DNA from: Hemileia vastatrix
Lineage: Eukaryota; Basidiomycota; Pucciniomycetes; Pucciniales; Zaghouaniaceae
Assembly (NCBI GenBank): GCA_030280995.1
Contig: JASXTE010000005.1
Span: forward strand, 33,927,501 to 33,991,500
Reading direction: 5' to 3'
DNA length: 64,000 nucleotides
Shown here: positions 34,209-45,799 of the stretch, in pieces
How positions within the stretch are numbered: the stretch's first letter is position 1
Layout: each line of letters opens with the position of its first letter
Translations under genes and position numbers: made by a program
The notes under the pieces: generated by a model
What the model was told of the DNA's origin: nothing
Seen by the model: the letters and a program-made list of their open reading frames with translations, nothing else
Database searches by the model: none

Positions 34209-34970
34209 TGACAAATGGACAGATAAACCAAAACATACTCTAGCTTACTTTTTTTTGGGACATATAAATTAATATACTTGTTTTTTATATTTCCAAAAAC
34301 CTACTGATATGTAAATGGAAACCCATTACGATTGTGTATATGCCCCATTTAACACATTAGCACAAACTGTTTTCTGACCCTCATTCAAGTCCTTTCTGGA
34401 AACACATAGCTAAGAATCAAAGGGTTAATCAAATTTCCTTTTAACCAGTCTACACCATATATGGTCTGTCAAAAAATTATTTGACTCATAATTTTTCTGG
34501 AAATAAATATTTATATAAATATAAAAATATAGGGTGAAAAATTATACACCACTTGTTTAGGACTTCTTTTTATAAATTTTTATGATTCTTTAAAAATGGG
34601 TTTTAAAAATTTACTCAATATCAGCATTCTCAATTAAATTTGACTTTAAATCACATATAAGTATATTAATCATAAGGCATTATTTTGAATCTGCAGATTT
34701 TTCAAGTATCATTTATAATACGAATTTCCCAAAAAATCTGCCTCTCACTCACAAGACTTGATAATGTCAACATATTCATCACCAAAAAAAAATTTATTTT
34801 TCCACACTACCAACTCAAAAATGAAATATTATAAGAAAAATGTATATTTTTTTGGCATAATTAACTCTATGCCATGGTCCGCTGAGTTTAAAATATATCC
34901 CACCATAAAATGTATTTATGAAGTCCAAACACAACACATATCTTATACCAATGTTCAGACCATTGGTTAA
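34209..34970. other. AT-rich stretch without recognisable gene
   Basis: Only short random open frames. No repeat or RNA gene seen. Confidence 0.5.
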
Positions 34971-34977
34971 AGTCAAA

Positions 34978-35160
34978 GTAGAAGATTATCTAGAGTGGGA
35001 AGTGAGTTTGATTCTTGATTCAAGAAGGTACAAGGGGAAGCTTTAATACCTCATGGAACGGGAAGGTTATTTGGATGAGTTGAATAAAACATCCAGGGAA
35101 CTAGCTGTTAATGTTTCAAAAGCTCCTTAACTTTCAAATTTTTTTCATCAAAAATATCCT
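34978..35160 (+). pseudogene. Chromodomain fragment of element F
   Basis: KVEDYLEWEVSLILDSRRYK, a TAA, YLMEREGYLDELNKT and the end HQKYPRETKP line up with the chromodomain of C (VEDHLEWEVSHILDSRM; HLKYPLKPKP). At least two stops. Only this C-terminal piece of pol is left. Confidence 0.82.
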
Positions 35161-35446
35161 AGAGAAACTAAACCTCAAAATAAATTCTCTTTCTTTAAAT
35201 TTTTAAAACATTCTCTTTTTCCTTTAAATCAAATTTTAAATTTTCATATATTTTATTCTTTCTTTTTCTAATTTTCTTTTTCTTTCTAAATCCCTAAAAT
35301 ATCTTAAATTAAAAATAAATTAAAATAAAAATAAAAAAATATAATATAATATAATTCCTTATAATAAAATTTAAATCAATAAAATAAATAAAATTTTTTT
35401 AAAAAAAATCAAAATAATCAAATAAATTTTTTCCTAAGAGCTATTA

Positions 35447-36939
35447 TGTCAGGCTGAGGTCAAGTACAAAGACGTGAACTAGCTTTAATGGTAAGTTGTC
35501 TAGAATATTTAAATGGTCCTATATGAATACTGTAGTACAAATCCAATAAGTATTAAAATATAACTCAATATAAGGGTCTCAGTAATTCTAATCTCACTAA
35601 TTATATATGGGTTACAATCTATATTGTTGGTAGAAAAATAGATTTAATAATTCAGATACAATTCAAAGACTTTATAGGTACTATTTATATGTATTGTAAC
35701 TGTATTGGTTATATGTTTTAATTTTAATGATATAGAATGTAGAAAACAAGACCCAAAACCTCCTCCTTTTATACACTAAGTTCCCCAATGAATCCCTTGA
35801 TTTACCAGTCCTATACAAAGTTAATGACGCCTCCATCCAACTAATAGACATTTCCATCAACATCCCAAGTGACCCATAACATAATTAGAAGAATATAACC
35901 TGCCAAAATCCTGTAATAATAGGGAAAATCCATCAAAATTAAAGAATAAGTAAAAAAGAGAGTATATGCATATTATACATCAATATAAAAGACTAAAGAG
36001 GGAAAATTAAGGTTAAAAAGAGCTTATTAATAAGGGTGATTCAAAGAATAAATGATGGGGCTAGTCCTGACATTATACTACGTGAAATTCCCATTCAAAA
36101 ATGACCAAAATTGACTTAGAAACCACCTAGAAACCCAAAAAAGGGTATGAGATGTGGGATAACTACATGCAGTGCTTGGTAGGCGCTTGAATGGGTAAAT
36201 CCTTGACTAAGTTTAGGCAAATTTAAGCGTGGTAGTGAAATAAGGTGCCAAGAGTGAGGTTATTAATGAAATTAGTGCATATAAAGAAGGTCAATGCATT
36301 ATTAATTAAGCTAGGACACTAAATAATTGCCTGTCGCCTATCTTAGTGTGTTTCCCCACAGTGGGGGTAGAATGTGGGGTAATTATAGTGTGAAAAAGCT
36401 AAATTTGCTAAAAATGAAGCTATTCACATGGGAAAAATGCAGGCAGTATGTGGCCAGTACACAGAAGCCATTTCTGGCATAAAAAACACCAAATTTGAAA
36501 AGTGTTATTTTTATGCATTTGATTAGCTAAATCAATATTCCTCATTGAGACAAATTGATCTTTCAAAGCGCATTTTTAATATTATTAAATTTATAGTGTA
36601 TATAATCAACTTTTAAGTGATTTAAAGCGCATTTCTTGTTTTTTACATAAAACAATGAGAATAACAGCTTTAAGTGTACCTAAAAATTATGTAGCCTTTG
36701 ATTTAAGGTTCTTAAAATGACCCTTACATATTTCAACTTAATATTAAGTACATAAGACTTATAAAAGGTGGATATATAGGTGTATATATGGTGTTTTGAT
36801 GGCATTTTTTGTGTATTATCATAATTTTACTTCTGTATACTGTTTGTGTACTCTAATTTATTGTTTCCATGTATAGTTCATGTGTTTAAAATAACTTATA
36901 AGTACTTTTTACTCAGTCGTGGGGATATACAGGCTGACA
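35447..36939 (-). repeat. Solo LTR of the element A family (1493 bp)
   Basis: On the minus strand it begins TGTCAGCCTGTATATCC and ends CCTCAGCCTGACA, and is flanked by TATTA (plus strand) at 35442-35446 and 36940-36944, a perfect 5-bp target duplication. The part 35447-36298 is the inverted copy of the LTR at 1348-2208. No internal sequence is present, so this is a product of LTR-LTR recombination. Minus-strand TATA-like boxes are visible. Its intact size shows that the LTR of A is truncated. Confidence 0.88.
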
Positions 36940-36944
36940 TATTA

Positions 36945-37440
36945 GATCAAGTTATATTTTACTTCTTTTCAATTTTTTTTACAAACTTCAACCCAACCTT
37001 TAAAATTTTTCTCTTGTCTTTTTTTTCTCTTTCTAATTTTTTTTCTCAAACCATTAAATTTTGCAGGAGCCAACCCAACACATATCTTATCTCTCAATTA
37101 TCTTCAAAACCAAAATCTTTTTTTACTTAAATCTTTCTTTTCTTCTATAAAACTTATTTATAAAACACATATTTTTCATTTTAAAATTTCTCCAAACAAA
37201 TTTTTTCTTTCTTTCTTCTTTTTATTTAAACTGCTAAAATTAAAATAAAGCTTCAAAATAAAATTAAATAAAATAAAAATGTAAAACTAAAATTTCTTTT
37301 TTCTTCTTCAATTTTATTACAAATTTTTTCTTTTTCCCTTCTTTTAAATAAACTTTTTAAATAAATAAATAAAAAATAATCTCAACAATATATTCAAGTT
37401 AAAAATATGTGAGAACTCTAAGTTTCTATGTTCCTTTAAA
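36945..37440. other. AT- and pyrimidine-rich spacer of element F
   Basis: No gene. CTTTTTTC-type runs like the spacer of C (19260-19840). Confidence 0.6.
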
Positions 37441-38420
37441 TTTCATTTTCTTTTTTCTACTTTAAAATTTTCTCTTTTATTTTTCTTCAAATCAAATCCT
37501 TTTTTTTCCACCACTCTACAAATCTCTTTCCTACTTTTCTCAAACACCTCCTCTTCTCTATCTGGAACCCCTTTTTCTATACACAGTAATTCTTTGGCTA
37601 TATCATAATACAACACATCTATATTTCCATCCACTTTTTCACATAAATTTATGAAGAAGGTGGTTTTACAAACTCAACCAGGCTCTCTTCACAACCCCAG
37701 ATACAATTTACCCTCCCCAGTTGAATCAACCATGACATGTTCAGGAATATTGACCCTCAAAGGACAAGCTTCAATAGATCACTTGACTTCCAGTTGAGCT
37801 TTGAAAAAAGGATCATTTCATGTTTCAACAGGAAATTCATCAATTATTTCTACCTTCTAAAACAAAAAAGAATCAGTTAGCATCTGAATCAAAACAAATA
37901 AAAATTAAAACTACTTGCTTCAAATTCAGGATCTGACTCAAAGAGCAGAGTGGGATTGGTGGTCCCAACTGCCTCCACTGTCTCATCATTCTCATCCTCG
38001 AAATTCAAACATTATTTTTTTGGGGTAGGAGCTACCTTGACATCCTGCTCTGAACCATCTTTGACCAGTTCATCAACTTCTTCTTCCTGATGCATTGGAT
38101 GCTTGCCCAAATAGATTTTAGCAACACAACTGGAGATCTCTTTCCCCTCCCCCTGACTTAGTGCATCATCTGCCCCATCCACTATTGAATCATTCTTGAT
38201 AGGAAGCTACCATATATCTTCAACAACTGCATGATCTTTAACAATTGACCAAAACTTAGTCAAGGTAAATTGTCCTTCAGTGATTGCATTCTTCTTTAAT
38301 GCATCACAAGTGACTAAACACCACTGATAAAATTTGGACTTCTTGAAAGGACCTCAAGAAGCAGTACTCTTGACACAAAATAGGTCCATGGCAGTAAAAA
38401 ATGTTCATGGAAATTAAAAT
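37441..38420 (-). pseudogene. Antisense accessory gene of element F
   Basis: Minus-strand relative of the accessory gene in C. The block FCVKSTAS, a stop, GPFKKSKFYQWCLVTCDAL matches FCVESTATQGPFQKCEFCRW in C, but two cluster cysteines are now serine and tyrosine and the N-terminal cysteine pair is lost at the miniature element boundary. An acidic middle (VDELVKDGSEQDVKVAPTPK) matches IDELVEEDEDEVPILRQTPK in C. A probable intron (37857-37918) follows, then a C-terminal REEEVFEKSRKEICRVVEKK, helical and charged. The order is therefore cysteine cluster, acidic region, intron, helical tail, as in C. It is decayed here. Function unknown. Confidence 0.6.
37857..37918 (-). other. Probable intron in antisense accessory gene F (62 bp)
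   Basis: GCAAGTAG donor (GC variant or mutated GT) and TTTTGTTTTAG acceptor on the minus strand, at the position of the 61-bp intron in C. Confidence 0.5.
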
Positions 38421-38436
38421 TTTTGAGTGGTAATAT

Positions 38437-38640
38437 TACCACGCAATATGGGAGGTGTACTTTCCAGAAAGTCCACAACCTTGAACCCAAATTCATATCT
38501 AATTGTGGACACATTAAAGTGGTGTTAAAAAAATCATGAGGAAATATTGATTTTAATTTGAACACAACTTGAAATTGATTCAAACATTTATTGAAGCACA
38601 GTTAATCATTAGCAAAACAAATCTTGAAGCTTTACTTACA
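38437..38640 (-). mobile_element. Miniature CACTA-like element 3, one end only
   Basis: Starts TACCACGCAATATGGGAGG after TAT and continues into sequence matching, inverted, the right part of copy 7 (CAACCTTGAACCC, ATTCATATCT). No opposite end was found. A truncated member of the 887-bp subfamily. Confidence 0.65.
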
Positions 38641-39619
38641 AGAATTTTTGTAGGAATATTAAAGTAAGTGAACCACACTACCAAAAAAAAGTGGTCACAT
38701 TCATAGGATTGTGAAAAATTATGTTTTTTGTTCTTTCTTTGAAAATATAAAAATTATTGTATAAATTGAACTAAAACCCTTTTTTCATACTTTTACAGAA
38801 TTTTTCACTAATCAATTTATAAAAGAATCTCCAAATACTATAAAAAGTTATTCAAGAAAAAAATTAATAAAATGATACTTTTCATCAAAATTTTATTAGT
38901 AAAAATTTCCTGAAGTATATATTTTCTCTCATTTTATGAGTATATATTCTTAAGTATTTCTTAAGCTTTAAAGTATTAGTGGAAGCTGCATAAAGCTCAA
39001 ATTTGATGGTTAAAATAATTTAGTTAATTGTAAAATCCAAAAAATTAATTTTTATACCATAATTTTAGATTTAAAATTATTTTATTGTCACTATTTTTCA
39101 AAAAAAATTGCCATTACCTTCATTATAGAAAAAAATTAAGTGTCAAATTTCAACAAGAATAAAATATTTGGTTAAAAAATTTTGCACAATAGTTATAAGG
39201 TTTTTTTTTCATGCCATTTCATTTTCAATTCTCTATAATTTATTATATATGTTCATTATTTATTCTTATTAAAAATTATTCTTTATAATACTTCCATCCC
39301 CTCTTTTATGCCTCCTATATGCTTCCCCTCACACATTCTCTCACTCTCTTAAATTTAGTGCTATTTTCCCCAGTCCTCTCCCTCACCACCCCTTGTATTC
39401 CCCTTCTACACCCCTCTCCCTCCCACCTAACCTCACCTAAATCAATGTTTTACACAGATCACCCCTTTTAATCCCCTATCCACCTTTATATATCTCATAT
39501 CACTATGAATAACCTTAACTGATCTCTTTCTCACCCCTCTTACTTTGTATGGAAATAAGGATGAATTTACAAGCCAAAGTGGGGATTATGGAGCCTTACT
39601 CATGAATGTTTGATACTAA
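38641..39619. other. AT-rich stretch without recognisable gene
   Basis: Nothing supported. 39300-39540 is strikingly C/T-rich on the plus strand (CCCTCTCCCTCCCACC), possibly a decayed leader or LTR end. Confidence 0.5.
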
Positions 39620-39879
39620 CACTACACAATATAGGGGGTGGACTTTCTAGAAAGTCCTCAACCTGAACTCAAATGAAACTCAGGTGGAACTCAGACTGAA
39701 CTCATACTGCACCCATACTGAACTCTACTTGAACACCCACCTAAAACTGTTCTGCTGAGTGGTGTTCCTCTGTGATTGTATGGTTCCTTTATCAATAGCT
39801 CAACGTGTGTTAAATCTGTTGTGAGTTTGGGTCCAAGGTTGTGGACTTGCTAGCAATTCCGCCCCCATATTTTGTGGTG
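39620..39879 (+). mobile_element. Miniature CACTA-like element 4
   Basis: 260 bp, target duplication TAA (39617-39619, 39880-39882). Left end CACTACACAATATAGGGGG, right end CCCCCATATTTTGTGGTG. GAACTCA-type repeats lie after the left end. Confidence 0.92.
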
Positions 39880-39882
39880 TAA

Positions 39883-41523
39883 AGTACCTTACTTGGGATT
39901 CTTATCAAAAGAAGAAATATGGCAATGAAGTCAGAAGGAATAAAAAGGCAGAGAAAGGCATGTATAGAGCTCAAAAGGATGTGACCAAGGTAGAAACAAA
40001 CTGAAGGTGGACTCTATCTTTTGGACAAAGAACAGATTTCATCCTGTCTGATTTGAGCACTCATTTTCCACAATCTAAAACAACATATAAATGTGGTTTA
40101 TTTCTATTCATACCCCTCATTACATACAAGCTATTAGTTTATTCAATTTTTGTAATAAGTACCATAAATTGAGACTGAATATCTACAGGAGTGTATAAAC
40201 TAGCTATTAAATAATATTTTGATTTTTTACAAAGTCTTTTACAGAATTTTTATTAAGAATATACATAAGATGGAAAAACAATAACATGAGTAAGCTTTTG
40301 AAAAATGTTTAGAAAAGTAAAAAAGCCTATATAAAAATTTTGAGGTAGTACACATTTTTGTTTTAAATGATGAATGTATAGAGCTTTTAGTTTAGCTCAG
40401 AAAAATTTTAGTGAGATTTATAATATTTTTAAATTCAAAAATATAATTTAAATAATTAATTAAAATGATACTCGTTGATATATATAGTAAAACTTTTTCT
40501 TTAATTCATGTTCTATGATTACTGTACATGAAATAATAATTAGTCATGATAACCATACATTTAATAAAATGAGTATGTTAGCTTCCTCAATATCTTTGCT
40601 ATAATCTATTAAAGAAAAGAAAAAACTTTTGGAGTCATTTTTCTACTAAAGTTTTTTCATTTCAAGGACTATATAAATTTTCAAAAAATAATATTTCTTA
40701 ATATTGGTGGAACATAGATTTAACTCACAATTAGATCCTATTTTAAACTGTGGTTTGAGCTAAGTTAAACTGTGAGAAAATTTATAATTTTTCAAAATTT
40801 TTATCAAATATTTTTAAATGTAAACATAAGTATATTCTTATATCAAAATGATTTTTATTAAATTTTTCATATTTTTGGAAACAAATACAAATGATAGATC
40901 ATTTTGGAGAAATTTCTTATTAAAAATATTTGGATGTTGATTTTCTAATATTATGAAATAATTCTATTTTCTCCATTAAAGATTAAGAAGATAGCTAAAA
41001 ATTATTTTAATACAACTATTACATATAAAAAAGGTATCAGATCTTCTTTTTAGATTTATACTAACTCAAAAAAACAATTTTTTCATTTTAATTACAAATT
41101 ATATAGATCCTTCAAAGCCTCAAATTTTTATTCTTGATTTTCATGTGTAAATTAATGGGAAACCTCATAGGATGAAAATGGTATCTTTTTAAAAATTAAA
41201 TAAATATATTTCATATAAATATATATTGTTGTAAAAACTTAAAGCTTAACCTTAAGTTTCTGTTTTAAATGTGTACTGATGAGCCGAAATATTCTCAATC
41301 CAAATTCATTTTTTCTAAATATATTCATTCTAGTATTTCTTATTTATAAGGTCAATTACAAGAAGATTTCTAAAATCGTCTGTTTACATATAATATAAAA
41401 GGGGTTTTACTTTACAGATTTAGAAATTTAATAGAAGAATAATATAATTTTTAACTCAAAGTGTGAATATAATTTTTATAATAAATGATTGATAATTTGT
41501 TAACTCATATATTCTATTTAAGA
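39883..41523. other. AT-rich stretch without recognisable gene
   Basis: Only short random frames. No repeat family or RNA gene identified. Confidence 0.5.
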
Positions 41524-41751
41524 CACTACACAATATAGGGGGTGGACTTGCTAGCAAGTCCTCAACCTGAACTTATACTGAACTCATACTGAACTCTACT
41601 TGAAAAACCACCAAAAAGTGTTCTTCTTAGTGGTTTTCATTTTCTGATTGTATGGTTCCTTTATCAAAAGCTCAATGTGTGTTCAATCTGTGGTGAGTTT
41701 GGGTCCAAGGTTTAGGACTTGCTAACAAGTCCGCCCCCATATTGCGCATTG
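41524..41751 (+). mobile_element. Miniature CACTA-like element 5
   Basis: About 228 bp, left end CACTACACAATATAGGGGG, right end CCCCCATATTGCGCATTG. Fewer GAACTCA repeats than copies 4 and 6. The flanking triplets (AGA, TGT) do not match, so one boundary is mutated. Confidence 0.85.
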
Positions 41752-41978
41752 TGTTGCATAACTGTTGTGTCCCATGGCAAAACAAATATATGCTGTAGTG
41801 TTATTTACTCTACATTTTTTATTGGACTTGAAGCTTCTTCATTTCTTAGAAGCTGCTCATTGGCTTAGATTTTGCTATTCATTTTACATTCTTTTATTTA
41901 TGTGTAAATTGAATAATATAATTCATAATCACTTCATACCATATCTAAAGTTACTGGGAACATTCAGATAATATTCAT

Positions 41979-43203
41979 ATGTTAAAATATGCTATCGCTT
42001 TACTTTTAGTTCTTTACTATAAAAAATATTCTGATTTGGAAGATGCTTTAGCCCATATGTCTTTTCTTTCCAAAAAGTGTTACATAAACCCAAGAGGGCC
42101 AAATCTTCATCATGATCCCATATATGATCTCCACTCCATTCTCAACATTCCTCAACTAAACTTCACTCAACTATTTCAAACTTCTTCTTATTCTTTATTC
42201 AAAATTTACCAACTCATCTACAAAAATCCTATAATTCATAAAAATTCTCAAAATAAACAGCATGATCCTGCTATTCAACTTGCTGTTGCACTATGTTACT
42301 TTGGGTCAAAAGGAAATGGTTCTGCTGTAAGACGTTTGGAAAATCTCTTTACCATAGTATATGGGACAGTGATATTATAAACCAAGTGCTGTATGATTAA
42401 CATTCTTTCCCTCAATTCTCAAACACTTGCTTGGCCAACTCCACAACAGAGACTTGAATCCTCTCAAGTAATGCAAGCTGAAGGTTTCCCTGGATGTGTA
42501 GGATCTGTTGATGGTGCAACTATACTTTTCAGTCAAAAGCCTGCTTATGATGGAAACCACTATTTTGATTGCAAAAAAAGGTTTCTTCAAAATGTTCTCC
42601 AATTTCACATCTTTCATAAACTGACTTTTTTATCTTCTTTCTAGATAATCTATTTCTTTTCAAATTGTACATGATGTCATTAAAGAATTTATTGCTTTTC
42701 TTAGTGGCTGCCCCTGCTCATGTCATGACTCTTCCATCTTCCAAAGAATGAGTTTTTCAAAAAATTGTGATTCATACTTTGATGAATCCCAGTACCTCCT
42801 CTCTGATTTGTAATATGAAAGTGGAAAGTACATTATACCTGCTTTCCATGGTGCAAATTTATAAAATGACCAAAGAACAACCTTATCACCTTGTACAATC
42901 AAGAGTAAAAAATGAACATGCTGTTGGGATTTTAAAGGGAAGATTTTCTAGTCTCTGTAAGCTTAGAATCCAATTTTTAAAAAAAAGGAAATCAAAACTG
43001 CAAATCATTGGATAATGACTTTTATTACACTCCACAATATCCTAGCTGATTTAAAGGATGAGTGGAATGATCTTTATGAAGAAGAGGATTTTGAACCAGT
43101 ACCGGCTCTCCCGTCCCTTGAATCACAAAACATTCATTCAACGGGCATATGCTCTGTCATTATGCCAATCACCCTCCACCATTTTGACACACAACCCTTT
43201 TAA
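41979..43203 (+). pseudogene. PIF/Harbinger-type transposase, copy 2
   Basis: The better preserved copy. The N-terminal part reads ALAHMSFLSKKCYINPRG, then LAVALCYFGSKGNGSAVRRL (helix-turn-helix-like, about 42270). After a TAA at 42378-42380 comes the nuclease: GFPGCVGSVDGATILFSQ holds the first catalytic aspartate (about 42510). A probable intron at 42581-42644 is followed by IVHDVIKEFIAFLSG. The second aspartate is in the LLSDL block, followed at once by a stop. After a frameshift, SRVKNEHAVGILKGRF carries the catalytic glutamate (about 42920). The C-terminus reads TLHNILADLKDEWNDLYEEE. All three DDE positions are recognisable, but at least two stops and two frameshifts break the gene. The partner Myb-like protein of Harbinger elements is not seen. 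Confidence 0.85.
42581..42644 (+). other. Probable intron in Harbinger copy 2 (64 bp)
   Basis: GTTTCTTC...TTTCTAG, aligned with 5393-5455 in copy 1. Its removal restores the nuclease fold between KKR and FQIVHD, apart from one stop next to the junction. Confidence 0.62.
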
Positions 43204-45012
43204 TTTTTTGTTTTCATACTCTCCAAATGTCCAGTTTGTATACTTTATTCACTTGGATTGGTATTTTTGTTTGTTGAATATTCATTTTTTTTGGAATATA
43301 TGGTGAATATCTCTTTTTTGAATGGCTCATTGGGTTTCTTTCACCAGCTCAACATGACATCGCATATTTTCTGAAATTGCATAATTTTTCTCCGTTTCTT
43401 TTTTTCATTCATCTCTCATATCCTTTTCCCCTTCTCCTCCAACATCTCTCAAACAATTTGGTTTTATTCATTTTCTCATCTCATCTCTCCAGGTAAGTCA
43501 TTTTATTCGTTTTTTTGATTTTTTTATTACTAATTATATTTTTTTTTGTTTTTTTTCTGTTTTTTTATTTTTTGTATCTAAATTTTTTTTGTAAGTGGTT
43601 ATTTTTGATTTCAATGGTAAAATTAACCCTTTTTTCCTCTCCCTCTATACTTTCTTTTTAAGCTCCATCACCCTTCTCTTCATCCCTCCTTGGCATGGAA
43701 ATTATCCCTCCCTTTCCCCTTTTTCACTTTTTTTTGACTCCATGTCATTAAAACACATAAATTGCACATTCTATGTGCATTTCACTTACTCCATATTCAA
43801 TTTCCCCACAATTCCAACATCAATCTTTCTCACTCTATTTTCCTACTTTTCAATCAAGGTAAGTTTCATCTCTGTTTTTTCATGCTTATATGATGTCTCA
43901 TCCCTTTTATTGAAATTTCATACTTAAATATATGTATGAATCTTATCTGGATAACAGTGAGCTTATTAAACTCCTTTTGTTCTCATCTCCATTACCACTT
44001 TTCAAGTTTTTGTAAAATTTTGAAAATCAGACTCAGAATTAGGGCTAGGTTTATTAAAATCTAATGTTCTTTATACTGAAGATTCTCCTGAAGGCTACCT
44101 TTAATTTCCCACAAATATACTTGAATTTGGTTCTGTGGTTGATGAGATATTGACCATTAAAGTTGAGCCTTTTTTCCCAATTTAAATTTTTATTTCAATT
44201 TTTTATGTAAAAAATTAGGGTTAGACTTATTCAAATCACATTTCCTTTAACTGAAGATTCTAATAAAGCCTATCTCTCATTTCCCACAAACAGGTTTGAA
44301 TTAGGTTTGGTGGTTGCTGAGATTTTGACCTTTGAAGTTGAGCCTTTTTTTCCAAACTTCACTTATCTTATTTCACATTTTTATATTGCATAATTAGAGG
44401 ATAAGGATTCTGAAAGTCTTATCTGATTATTATCTAGGCTTTCATCTCCCTCTTTTTGGACTTTTCATCATCACTATTCAACTTTTTGTGAAAACTTGAA
44501 AAGTAGAGTCAGAATTAGGGTTAGGTTTATTTGAATCAACTGTCGTTTTAGCTGAAGATACTTTAAGGTTAAATAAACAAACTAAATTTTGTGAGTTTTA
44601 TTTTTTTGCAATTTTTTTTTTTTTTTTTTTGGTTTTTGACACAAATTTTTTTTTGTTCAGAGAAAAAATAATTTTTTTTTTTTTGGTTTAATTTTTTGAT
44701 TATCATTTTTTTATAATTTTTTTTGAGGACTTTGGAAACCTTTTGGCACTTTTCTGGCAATTTTTGGGGAGTTTTAAGGGGACTTTCAGGACCTTTTTTT
44801 TTGAAAATTTTGGAAAACTTTTTAGGCACTTTTGGGACTCTTTTTTGGAAACATTTGGGGCTCTTTTGTTGAACTTTTGTGATTCTTTTTTGGCAATTTT
44901 TGAGAATATTTCTTTCAGGTAGTTTGAGGAGAGCTTTTAAGGTAAGTTTCATTCAATTTTGTTTAATTTTTTCTTTTATATTGTTATTTTTTTTATTTTT
45001 TTTTAGCAAAAA
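43204..45012. repeat. Non-coding region with direct repeats and T/G-rich minisatellite
   Basis: About 44030-44180, 44210-44360 and 44500-44560 are imperfect direct repeats sharing AATTAGGGYTAG and CTGAAGATTCT, the first two also TTTCCCACAAA and AAAGTTGAGCCTTTTTT (partly changed). 44590-44940 is built of T-runs and words like GGCACTTTT, GGGACTTT and GGAAACTTTT, a degenerate minisatellite. I see no gene. Confidence 0.6.
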
Positions 45013-45754
45013 ATGATTGAGAATCTAGACTCATCTAAAAATAAAGAAATGTCTTCCTCAAACTCATCCCTTTTGTCACTTACCTCAATATCTTCATCAT
45101 CTCTTTCTTCACTTTCTTCAATATCATCTCTTTCAAAAACTGGTCACAGTAGAAATTACATAAGAGAAAAACAATTTTGTTCCAAATTTATTAGTAGTTT
45201 AACTGGCTTCAGTTACTTCAAAACTAGATTCTTACAAAAAAAACTTATCTAAAAAAATTACCTGAAAATATAATTTTTTTTCCTGAGCCTATAACCAATA
45301 AAAAATTAAAGTCAAGTAACAATGAAGAAGATAAGACTGGAAATAAGAAGAAAGTTGCTGTTGTTTCCAGTTCTTTAAAACCTCAATTTATTTTTGAGAT
45401 TCACTTTTTTTAAGAAAATACAAATAAAATTTTTCAAAATTTATCAGATCTTATATTGACTTTGTATCAAATGGCCTTAGCTTGTCAAACTTTATCAAAC
45501 AAAAATATTTTTGAGGTTTCATGTATGGTATTGGTTGTAGACAAGGATATGACAAAGGCACTTTACTCAGTAAGATTATTCATAGATGAATGAATATAAA
45601 AAAATTATTATTCTTTCTACAGGTATTTATTCTTTAGTCTGAGATCTTACTGCCTAAGAAATGAAAGAAGATTTAAAAAAATGGGACTCCTTTTCAACAT
45701 TCAACAATTTTTTAGCTTATCAATTAAAGAATCTATTTTAATATGCTTTTGAAT
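45013..45754 (+). pseudogene. Broken spliced gene of unknown function
   Basis: ATG at 45013 opens 79 codons with a serine/leucine-rich stretch (SSSLSSLSSISSLSKTGHSR). Further peptide-like segments follow in shifted frames: LKSSNNEEDKTGNKKK, LTLYQMALACQTLSNKN and VDKDMTKALYS. A GTAAGATT...CTACAG segment (about 45571-45623) looks like an intron. Beyond it KEDLKKWDSFSTFNNFLAYQ and ESPQ are readable with stops between them. It is cut at 45755 by a CACTA-type terminus. I do not recognise the protein. It could be a gag-like or a host multigene-family remnant. Confidence 0.4.
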
Positions 45755-45793
45755 CACCACAGAAAATTTGGGGGGTATTGGTAGCAATACCCC
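45755..45793 (+). repeat. Unpaired CACTA-like terminus (giant-element type)
   Basis: CACCACAGAAAATTTGGGG followed by the palindrome GGGGTATTG-GTAG-CAATACCCC (45772-45793). Same design as the giant-element ends: CACCA, a GAAAT-type core, a G-run, then a palindrome. Preceding triplet AAT. I found no opposite end in the window. Confidence 0.65.
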
Positions 45794-45799
45794 TCATTT

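Larger units (their letters stand above)
34971..38436 (+). mobile_element. Remnant F of a C-type gypsy element (3' part), split by a solo LTR
   Basis: Starts abruptly inside the region before the chromodomain (homologous to C about 18737). It carries the chromodomain, an AT-rich spacer interrupted by a 1493-bp solo LTR, and the antisense accessory gene, in the same order as C 18737-20740. Removing the solo LTR leaves a spacer of roughly 980 bp, close to the 900 bp in C. It ends at the start of a truncated miniature element (38437). Confidence 0.8.

Noticed and set aside
44569..44952. 127-codon Lys-rich open frame on the minus strand
   Set aside because: Product of the T-rich minisatellite read on the other strand; no sequence complexity.
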